Positions 1-6,772 of a stretch of 50,338 nt of DNA are shown here, one piece after another (the stretch's first letter is position 1; every line of letters starts with the position of its first letter). The stretch covers positions 1 through 50,338 of the forward strand of contig NZ_JAJAFU010000019.1 of the NCBI RefSeq assembly GCF_020480685.1, given 5' to 3'. A model generated the notes under the pieces. It saw only the letters and a list, made by a program, of their open reading frames with translations. It was not told the DNA's origin and made no database searches. The position numbers and the translations under genes were made by a program. This DNA comes from Deferrivibrio essentukiensis. Its GTDB lineage: Bacteria; Chrysiogenota; Deferribacteres; Deferribacterales; Deferrivibrionaceae.

Positions 1-144
1 TTTTTATTAAACTATTAAATTTAACAAACATTGTTCTAACTGCATTATTACAAACCATAAAACAAACAATCAAATATTAATTCATCCACAATAAAGATAA
101 CGCTATGTAAAAATTTAACTTTTTTATAAAATTTATTCAAAAAT

Positions 145-174
145 TTGACTATTTTTAATATCTTTTTTTATAAT
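145..174 (+). promoter_or_regulatory. Distal sigma-70-type promoter of the lactate operon
   Basis: TTGACT (145-150) and a perfect TATAAT (169-174) are separated by 18 bases. It lies upstream of a second promoter and of the operator at 257-271, so transcripts from it would read through the operator. The flanking sequence from 1 to 228 is extremely AT-rich and shows no coding signal on either strand. Confidence 0.5.
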
Positions 175-228
175 AAACTAACAACAAGAATAACCTAAAA
201 GTTTAATCATCGTATTTATAAAAAATTG

Positions 229-258
229 TTGACATACACAGTGCCTTTTTGTTAATAT
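229..258 (+). promoter_or_regulatory. Proximal sigma-70-type promoter of the lactate operon
   Basis: A consensus -35 box TTGACA (229-234) is followed after 18 bases by TAATAT (253-258), a weaker -10. The predicted start site falls inside the operator palindrome at 257-271, an arrangement typical of repression by a regulator bound at the start site. Confidence 0.5.
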
Positions 259-271
259 TGGTATAACCAAT
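257..271. promoter_or_regulatory. FadR/LldR-type operator palindrome
   Basis: ATTGGT-ATA-ACCAAT is a perfect 6-bp inverted repeat with a 3-bp centre. It contains the TNGTNNNACNA core recognised by GntR-family regulators of the FadR/LldR/PdhR subgroup. It overlaps the -10/+1 region of the proximal promoter and lies 16 bases before the ATG of a lactate-utilisation gene. The sequence is seen directly; regulator identity is inferred, and no GntR gene lies in this window. Confidence 0.6.
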
Positions 272-287
272 TTCAATGGAGTAATTT

Positions 288-779
288 ATGACCAATACCG
301 ATACACTTTTGGAAAAATTCATAGAAAAAGCTAAAGATGTCCAAACTATCTGCATAAAAACTGATAAAGAGGCTTTTAAAAATATTTTAAAAGAGAAAAA
401 TTTTGCTTTTGTAAGTCTTAATACCCCTTTTAAATCTTTTAACAAAGAGTGTGAGTTTGATGAGTCAGGAATTAAAGATGCAATTGTTAATGCTGACTTT
501 GCAATAGCAGAAACAGGGACGCTTGTAGTAGACAGCACTGAAGAAAAAATCAGATTGGCTACTACTTTGGCTGAAAATCTATCTCTCGTAATTTATGCTT
601 CAAATATGGTTGCAAAACTTGAAAATATAGTTTCATATATGAACGATAAAAACAGTGCCGACAATGCATATATCGCATTTATTACAGGTGCAAGCAGGAC
701 AGCAGACATTGAAAGGGTCTTGACGATAGGTGTTCATGGGCCTGTCTCCCTTACTTGCTACATTATAGAAGATTTATAG
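288..779 (+). CDS. lutC: LutC/LldG-like LUD-domain protein, lactate utilisation
   Basis: A 163-residue protein of the LUD (DUF162) family, the small subunit of the non-flavin, iron-sulfur L-lactate dehydrogenase (LutABC / LldEFG), which passes electrons from lactate oxidation to the quinone pool. Family signatures are IAETGTLV at 73-80, ITGASRTADIE at 132-142 and GVHGP at 148-152. It is shorter than Bacillus LutC and consists of little more than the LUD core. A GGAG ribosome site (278-281) precedes the ATG. The next gene begins 12 bases downstream, so both are co-transcribed behind the operator at 257-271. The cytosolic location is inferred from the absence of any signal peptide or membrane segment. 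Confidence 0.85.
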   Translation: MTNTDTLLEKFIEKAKDVQTICIKTDKEAFKNILKEKNFAFVSLNTPFKSFNKECEFDESGIKDAIVNADFAIAETGTLVVDSTEEKIRLATTLAENLSLVIYASNMVAKLENIVSYMNDKNSADNAYIAFITGASRTADIERVLTIGVHGPVSLTCYIIEDL

Positions 780-791
780 GAGTCAACAAAT

Positions 792-2927
792 ATGAAAATA
801 AAGCAGGAAGTTAAAAAGAAATTAAATGATAAAGTACTTTATACAAATCTTAAAAATTTTGCATCCAATTACAAAGTATCAAGGCAAAATGCCCTTACGG
901 GACTTGACTTTTTTAAACTGAGAAATGACATCTACAAATCAAAAGATTTCAGTAAAGAAGAGATTATAGCCCTGTTTGAAGAGTTTAAGCAGCATGTTGA
1001 AAAATCTGGATGTACGGTTTTACACGCAGAAGATGCTTTAACTGCAAATAAACTTATTACTGAAATCTGTAAAAAACATAATGCAGAATATATTGTTAAA
1101 TCAAAATCTATGACAAGCGAAGAGATAAAGCTCAATCATTATCTTGAAAAACAGGGGCTTAAACCGATTGAAACTGACCTTGGAGAGTGGATTTTACAAA
1201 TTGCAGGAGAGCATCCCTCACATATGGTTATGCCTGCAATACACAAAACAAGACAGCAGGTAGCAAAAATTTTTGAAAAACATACAGGGGAAAAGATTAA
1301 CCCCGATGACATAGACAAGATGGTCAAAATAGCAAGAAAATATCTGAGAGAATACTATTTCAAGGCTGCAGTAGGGATAACCGGTGCAAATGTAGCAGTT
1401 GCATCTTCAGGCACAATCGGAATAGTTACAAATGAGGGGAATGCAAGACTATCCTCTACTGTCCCTCCTGTACATATAGTATTGGTAGGATATGAAAAAC
1501 TTGTTAAAAACTTTTCCGATGCAATGAAAATAATAAGACTTTTACCTAAAAGCGCCACCGGTCAAAACATAAGCACATACGTGACATGGATAAAAGGCTC
1601 AAACCCTTCATTTAAAAGCGATACAGGAAATAAACACACTTACTATATATTTCTGGATAATGGCAGGTTGAGCTTCTTTGAACATCCTTTTTTAAAAGAT
1701 GCATTAAAATGTATAAGATGCGGCTCATGTGCAAACGTATGCCCTGCTTATGAAATGGTGGGAGGTCATGTCTTTGGAGATATTTATATTGGTGCAATTG
1801 GACTTATTTTGACTTCGATGCTTCATGATGAAAAGAAAGCAAAAGAAATACTAAGCCTTTGTATCGGCTGCAAAGCCTGCTCTTTCAACTGCCCCGCCGG
1901 GATAGATTTACAATCGATTATCTCAGATTTAAATGTTTATATGGGTAAAAAATATTCAGTTAACCCCGTTAAAAAATTTATTTACTCTGCTGTAATGAAA
2001 AATCCTGCAGTTTTCAAAACAGCAATGAAGACAGCCTCATTTTTACAAAAACCTATGCTTGATGAGACCAAAGAAAATATTAAAAACATTCCTTACATCC
2101 CTAAAGAGCATAATTTTAGAAAATTACCTTCAATTAAGACAAAAACATTTAGCGAGCTTTTCACAGAAAAAAAATTTGGTGAGTTTAAATCTTCAAAAAA
2201 AGTATTTTTCTACCCAGGATGTGCCGTAGAATATTTTTTCCCTGATATGGGGGTATCTATGGTAGAGGTTTTACAAAAAACAGGTTATCAGGTGGATATT
2301 CCTAAAGCTCAAGTCTGTTGCGGACTGCCGGCAATACACGCAGGGGATGGAGAAAGCGGGAAAAAAACAATATTGAAAAATATAAAACATATGGGCAACC
2401 CTGACGATTATGAAGCATTTTTGGTATTGTGTCCAAGCTGTGGAATGGCTATCAAGGAAGATTTTAAAAAATATACCCTCGACTATATTGCAGAATTTAA
2501 AAAATCGGAAAAAATTGGTAAAAAGGTAATGTCATTTGCCAATTTTTTAAAGATAAACAATATCCGCTTTCAAAATGAAGATGATAAAAAGTATACCTAC
2601 CACACACCTTGTCATCAAGGCAGAGGCTTAGGATTTGTGCCGGAAGAATTTTTAAAGGAAACATTCGGAGAAAATTTTATACCTTTAAAGGATAGTGATG
2701 TTTGCTGCGGCTTTGGAGGCTCATTTTCAGTAGATTATCCAGGTATCTCGGCAGGAATCCTTGATAAAAAGATTGAAAATATAATTAACACTAAGGCAGA
2801 CTGTCTATTGACCGACTGCCCCGGATGTGTAATGCAGATTGACGGCGGTCTCAAACAAAAAGGTGTCAATGTAAAGGTAAAACATTTAAGCGAAGTTTTA
2901 AGCAACCTAAAAATCCAAAAAAAGTAA
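792..2927 (+). CDS. LutB-LutA fusion, iron-sulfur lactate dehydrogenase
   Basis: A 711-residue fusion of the two larger subunits of LutABC-type lactate dehydrogenase. Residues about 60-300 form the LUD domain of LutB, with the GANVAVASSGTIG motif near 198-210. Two [4Fe-4S] ferredoxin motifs follow: CIRCGSCANVCP from Cys307 and CIGCKACSFNCP from Cys357. Residues about 470-705 form two cysteine-rich CCG domains of the LutA/GlpC/HdrB type, with VCCGLP, LCPSCG, PCHQGRG, VCCGFGG and DCPGC. Fusion of LutA behind LutB next to a separate LutC is a known arrangement in sulfate reducers such as Desulfovibrio. The protein is expected to oxidise lactate to pyruvate at the cytoplasmic face of the membrane. 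Lactate specificity is family-based; related 2-hydroxy acids are possible. Confidence 0.85.
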   Translation: MKIKQEVKKKLNDKVLYTNLKNFASNYKVSRQNALTGLDFFKLRNDIYKSKDFSKEEIIALFEEFKQHVEKSGCTVLHAEDALTANKLITEICKKHNAEYIVKSKSMTSEEIKLNHYLEKQGLKPIETDLGEWILQIAGEHPSHMVMPAIHKTRQQVAKIFEKHTGEKINPDDIDKMVKIARKYLREYYFKAAVGITGANVAVASSGTIGIVTNEGNARLSSTVPPVHIVLVGYEKLVKNFSDAMKIIRLLPKSATGQNISTYVTWIKGSNPSFKSDTGNKHTYYIFLDNGRLSFFEHPFLKDALKCIRCGSCANVCPAYEMVGGHVFGDIYIGAIGLILTSMLHDEKKAKEILSLCIGCKACSFNCPAGIDLQSIISDLNVYMGKKYSVNPVKKFIYSAVMKNPAVFKTAMKTASFLQKPMLDETKENIKNIPYIPKEHNFRKLPSIKTKTFSELFTEKKFGEFKSSKKVFFYPGCAVEYFFPDMGVSMVEVLQKTGYQVDIPKAQVCCGLPAIHAGDGESGKKTILKNIKHMGNPDDYEAFLVLCPSCGMAIKEDFKKYTLDYIAEFKKSEKIGKKVMSFANFLKINNIRFQNEDDKKYTYHTPCHQGRGLGFVPEEFLKETFGENFIPLKDSDVCCGFGGSFSVDYPGISAGILDKKIENIINTKADCLLTDCPGCVMQIDGGLKQKGVNVKVKHLSEVLSNLKIQKK

Positions 2928-2955
2928 CAAAAAATATTCCTGTTACTCTATTTTT
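2923..2955 (+). terminator. Candidate rho-independent terminator after the lactate operon
   Basis: A 7-bp inverted repeat AGTAACA (2923-2929) / TGTTACT (2941-2947) with an 11-base loop is followed by CTATTTTT. It starts at the lutB-lutA stop codon and ends one base before a GTG codon of the following kinase frame. This argues that the GTG is not that gene's start. The stem is AT-rich, so it may be leaky and act as an attenuator. Confidence 0.45.
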
Positions 2956-2991
2956 GTGCTATTATTTAATAAAAGAGATAGGGGTAGCATT

Positions 2992-5550
2992 TTGCAAAAA
3001 TTTATTTTTAATTTATTTTTAACCGTATTGTTTCTGTTATCCATGTCAATTATGACATATTTTTATTTTGATAAACAATCCTATGATAATCTTATAAACA
3101 ATTACAACTCAAAAATTATCAATGAATTTGAGACAGGATACAACAGCATTTACAAAGTATTTGAAAATACAAGCAAAACTCTATACTCCGCTTATATTAC
3201 AAACAATGAAATTCTTGAGATGTTGTATAAAGGGATGTATTTAAAAAAGGATGAAGATAAATACAGAAAACTTTTAGAGACAAAATTCAGCAGCATATAT
3301 GAGGAATTAAAAAAAATCGGCTTTACCCAAATCCATTTTCACACACACGACGGCTACAGCTTTTTAAGAATGCACATGCCTAACAAATATGGAGATTATC
3401 TCGCAGATATAAGGCCATTAATAAAAAAAATTACCAAAGAGCAAAAATTTATTTCGGGCTATGAAGTAGGTGCGCACGAAGGGGGATTCAGATTTATCTT
3501 CCCTCTTTTTTATAACAATATATATATTGGCAGTGTAGAAACAAGTGTCCCGATAGAAAACTATCTCCAATATCTTTCAAATGAGCTAAAAAGCCGATTT
3601 ACGGTTATATATCATGGAGAAGCACTTAAGCCTATAGACAAACAATTATTCAAGAAAAAGTTTAGAAAAATATCGGATAATAATGACCTTTACTTTGATA
3701 TTAATCTGCCAAATAGTATTCTCGATAAATATGCTTTGGAGATTATAAAAAAAGACCTTTATAAGGGGGATGCCCATATAAAGCCTTTTGCCATAAACTT
3801 TGAAGAGGATAAAAAAATGTGTTCACTTATTTTTATCCCCCTAAATGGGGTTGACGGGCATTATATAGGACATATTGTCAAACACATAGACTCACCCGAA
3901 CTTAGAGTAATAAAAAGGGATTTCTACTATAAAATAGTTTCATCATCTACTATTTTTATCTTTGTAACTGCCTTTATAATATTTGTAATATTAAGAAATA
4001 AAAAACTCTCAAAAGAGATAACATTAAGAAAGAAAGTCCAAAATGATTTGGAAAATATAAATAAAAAATTTGAAATAGTAATAAAAACTAGCGGTCAAAT
4101 TATTTATGATTATAATCTTGATACTGGAGAGATAAAAGGATATGGGGCAATAAAAGAGACTCTGGGCTATTCTGAAGAAGAATTTTCATCCGGAATATAT
4201 GCAAATTTTAAACAGTTTTACCACCCTGAAGATATTGAAAGTGTTAATAAATTTATCAACAGCATTGCAGATAAAGGTAGCAAGGGGCATATTACTTACA
4301 GATTGAAAAGAAAAGACGGCAGCTTTGCAACTTTTCAAGATGAAGCTACATTTGTCCATTTTGATACGGAGCGTCATATCTTTGGCGTAATGAAAGATAT
4401 TACTGAAAAAATTGCAATGGAAGAGCATTTAAAACGTGCACAACAGTTGGAGGCGATAGGGATTTTGGCCGGAGGGATAGCCCACGATTTTAACAATTAT
4501 CTATCAGGCATTTACAACTACCTTGAAGTTTTAAGGCTCAGTTGCCAAGACCCGAAAATTGATTCAATTACTGGAAAGATAATCGGCTCTTTAAGTAGAG
4601 CTAAAAGCCTTACTACTCAGCTTTTGACATTTTCAAAGGGTGGAGAGCCTGTTATAAAAATATTCAATATTAAAAAATTAGTAGAAAATATTGCTGATTT
4701 TGCATTAAGCGGCTCAAGCCTGAAATATACAATCACGAGTGACGATAATTTACTATGCTCTTTGGGGGATGAAAATCAAATAGGACAGGTTATTGAAAAT
4801 ATTTTGATTAATGCAAGACAAGCTGTTGAGTCAAATGGTGAAATCAAAATTGAGCTAAAAAATATCTCTAACGATGAAGCGGTAAGATTTTTTCATAATA
4901 CTGGGCTTAAAAATGACAATTATGTCCTAATTACTATTTCAGACAATGGCAAAGGGATAAATGAGGAAAATTTAGACAAAATTTTTCAACCTTTTTTCAC
5001 TACAAAATCTAAGGGGCATGGGCTTGGACTTTCTATAGCATACAACATTATCAAAAAACACAATGGTGATATAACTGTAAAGTCACAACCTAATGAGGGG
5101 ACAACATTTTATATAGCTATTAAGGCTACAAATGAAAAATGCCCGAAACAGGATATCAAGATTGAACCAAAATCAGACAAAAAATTAAATATTCTCATTA
5201 TGGATGACGAAGAGGAGATACTTGATTCCCTTTCTCAACTTATAAATTTATTGGGGTATAATACTATCCGTGCCAAAAATGGTGAAGAAGCTATTGATAT
5301 TTTTAAAAGATACAAAGAGCAAGGGGATAAAATAGACCTATGCATACTCGATATTACCATAAAAGGTGGTATGGGTGGAAAGGAAACAATCGAAAAGTTA
5401 ATTGAAATCGATAAAAACGTCAAAGCTATTGTTTCAAGCGGTTACTCAGATGATGAGGTAATGGCACATCCTCAAAAATATGGATTTTACAACTCGCTAC
5501 AAAAGCCGTTTAAAATTGAAGATATAACAAAGATATTAAAAGATATGTAA
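2992..5550 (+). CDS. Hybrid sensor histidine kinase (dCache-like, PAS, HisKA, HATPase, receiver)
   Basis: Membrane-bound hybrid kinase. The frame opens at GTG 2956, but the TTG at 2992 is a better start: GGGG lies 7 bases upstream (2981-2984) and the GTG abuts a terminator hairpin. Counting from 2956, a membrane helix (about 15-35) is followed by a periplasmic domain resembling dCache_3 with FHTHDGYSFLRMHMPNKYGD near 130-150, then a second helix near 325-345. A PAS domain covers about 370-480. HisKA has the phospho-acceptor His510 in GGIAHDFNNY. HATPase has DNGKGI and GHGLGLSIA. The C-terminal receiver has Asp799 as its phosphorylation site. Its signal is unknown; its position after the lactate operon may be coincidental. 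No separate response regulator is adjacent. Confidence 0.85.
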   Translation: MQKFIFNLFLTVLFLLSMSIMTYFYFDKQSYDNLINNYNSKIINEFETGYNSIYKVFENTSKTLYSAYITNNEILEMLYKGMYLKKDEDKYRKLLETKFSSIYEELKKIGFTQIHFHTHDGYSFLRMHMPNKYGDYLADIRPLIKKITKEQKFISGYEVGAHEGGFRFIFPLFYNNIYIGSVETSVPIENYLQYLSNELKSRFTVIYHGEALKPIDKQLFKKKFRKISDNNDLYFDINLPNSILDKYALEIIKKDLYKGDAHIKPFAINFEEDKKMCSLIFIPLNGVDGHYIGHIVKHIDSPELRVIKRDFYYKIVSSSTIFIFVTAFIIFVILRNKKLSKEITLRKKVQNDLENINKKFEIVIKTSGQIIYDYNLDTGEIKGYGAIKETLGYSEEEFSSGIYANFKQFYHPEDIESVNKFINSIADKGSKGHITYRLKRKDGSFATFQDEATFVHFDTERHIFGVMKDITEKIAMEEHLKRAQQLEAIGILAGGIAHDFNNYLSGIYNYLEVLRLSCQDPKIDSITGKIIGSLSRAKSLTTQLLTFSKGGEPVIKIFNIKKLVENIADFALSGSSLKYTITSDDNLLCSLGDENQIGQVIENILINARQAVESNGEIKIELKNISNDEAVRFFHNTGLKNDNYVLITISDNGKGINEENLDKIFQPFFTTKSKGHGLGLSIAYNIIKKHNGDITVKSQPNEGTTFYIAIKATNEKCPKQDIKIEPKSDKKLNILIMDDEEEILDSLSQLINLLGYNTIRAKNGEEAIDIFKRYKEQGDKIDLCILDITIKGGMGGKETIEKLIEIDKNVKAIVSSGYSDDEVMAHPQKYGFYNSLQKPFKIEDITKILKDM

Positions 5551-5566
5551 AAAGATACTATCCCCT

Positions 5567-5594
5567 AAAGTACCCTTAAAGTAATTAATACTTT
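5567..5594. promoter_or_regulatory. Three AAAGTA elements phased at 11 bp
   Basis: AAAGTA occurs at 5567-5572 and 5578-5583 and inverted (TACTTT) at 5589-5594, each start 11 bases from the last. The last two form an inverted repeat with a 5-base centre. They lie just upstream of the TTGACA promoter at 5608. This is helical phasing as expected for a regulator binding one DNA face; an AT-rich hairpin terminator is the alternative. Confidence 0.35.
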
Positions 5595-5607
5595 GATTTA
5601 TTACAAA

Positions 5608-5636
5608 TTGACATCTTTTCATTAATAAATTAATAA
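5608..5636 (+). promoter_or_regulatory. Promoter of the kinase-glnE operon, possibly leaderless
   Basis: TTGACA (5608-5613) is separated by 17 bases from TAATAA (5631-5636). The predicted start site near 5643 coincides with the ATG at 5642, and no Shine-Dalgarno sequence precedes that ATG, so the message may be leaderless. Confidence 0.45.
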
Positions 5637-5641
5637 TAAAT

Positions 5642-6772
5642 ATGAAATTAAGCAAGCATATCATTATATTCATACTGCTCTGTGCCACACTTCTTTACAC
5701 TCTCTACTCATACGAAATTTCAAAAGCTATCATTATTTTTAATCTGGCTACGATTACTGCGATACTTTTCATTATAATTTTAGAGGAAAAAGCAAAAAAA
5801 AATTCAAGCATTAATAATTTTATAGGATATTTTAAAATCCCAATTATTATCCACCGTCACAATGGTAAAATTATATCGTCAAATAATGCTGCCAGCTCCA
5901 TTATTGATGAGAAAGTTATAAACCAAGCAATTAATACTTCTTCGGGTAAAACTCAAACGCCAAAAGTTGTAGAGGTGAGCACTCAAAAAGGATTGAGGAA
6001 GTTTAGTGTAGATACTGTATTAATTGAAGAAGACAAATTACTTAGCTACTTCATAGATATTACAGAGCTTAACGAGTTAAAAAAGCAACTTTATCTGTCC
6101 CAAAATCAGGCTGCAATAGGACTCTTGACATCCGGACTGAGTCATGATTTTAAAAATATACTCCAAAATATAAACATATATCTATCTCTAATTAAACAAA
6201 GTAAAAACCATGATGATATTGCTGCATATTGCAACACAATAAAGCAATTAGTAGATGACTCTAATGCTTTTATAAAAAATATTTTGAACCTTTCAAAAAA
6301 CCAAAATAAAGAGTTTGAAAAAATAAATTTAGATAATTTTTTAAAAGAAACGGTTTCGATTATTGAAAAAACTTCAACCTCAAAATTAACAATTTCTTAT
6401 ATGAACTTTGCTACTGAAGTTGCTATCACTACCATCCCTTCTATGCTCAGACAGATACTTATCAATCTTTCTCAAAATGCCATTGAAGCTCTGAAAGATT
6501 CAAACTCAGGGGTGATAAGCATTACTGCTGAAAAGATAAGCATAAAACTGATTGATTTTATAAAAATTGATTTGAAAGATAACGGTAAAGGAATTAAAAA
6601 GTGTGACCTTGATAAAATTTTCAGCCCATTTTATACTACAAATAAAATATCAGGCACAGGGCTTGGTCTTACAATGGCAAAAATTTTAATAAAAGAGCTT
6701 GGGGGATTTATCGAGGCTGACAGCCATGTTGGAGAGTGGACATGTTTTTCAATATATCTGCCGATACGTTAG
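5642..6772 (+). CDS. Membrane sensor histidine kinase upstream of glnE
   Basis: A 376-residue kinase. Two hydrophobic helices (about 7-23 and 29-46) form an N-terminal membrane hairpin with almost no periplasmic loop. A divergent PAS-like region occupies about 55-145, HisKA follows with His168 in GLSHDFKNIL, and the HATPase domain holds the N box (NLSQNAIEAL), DNGKGI and GTGLGLTMAK. It ends by overlapping the start of glnE, so the two are translationally coupled. That suggests a nitrogen-related role similar to NtrB, but the membrane anchor differs from cytosolic NtrB and no ntrC-like gene is adjacent. The coupling is seen in the sequence; the function is inference. No Shine-Dalgarno precedes the ATG. 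Confidence 0.8.
   Translation: MKLSKHIIIFILLCATLLYTLYSYEISKAIIIFNLATITAILFIIILEEKAKKNSSINNFIGYFKIPIIIHRHNGKIISSNNAASSIIDEKVINQAINTSSGKTQTPKVVEVSTQKGLRKFSVDTVLIEEDKLLSYFIDITELNELKKQLYLSQNQAAIGLLTSGLSHDFKNILQNINIYLSLIKQSKNHDDIAAYCNTIKQLVDDSNAFIKNILNLSKNQNKEFEKINLDNFLKETVSIIEKTSTSKLTISYMNFATEVAITTIPSMLRQILINLSQNAIEALKDSNSGVISITAEKISIKLIDFIKIDLKDNGKGIKKCDLDKIFSPFYTTNKISGTGLGLTMAKILIKELGGFIEADSHVGEWTCFSIYLPIR

Noticed and set aside
203-538. Minus-strand frame of 111 codons opposite lutC
   Set aside because: It is antisense to a clear LUD-domain gene and covers its promoter and operator; the translation has no recognisable motif or ribosome site.
2956-2991. GTG 2956 as start of the hybrid kinase
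   Set aside because: It directly follows a terminator T tract and has no ribosome site; TTG 2992 has one.
5642-6772. Assignment of the kinase as NtrB (GlnL)
   Set aside because: It has a membrane hairpin, no clear NtrB PAS, and no ntrC neighbour; linkage to glnE alone is not enough.
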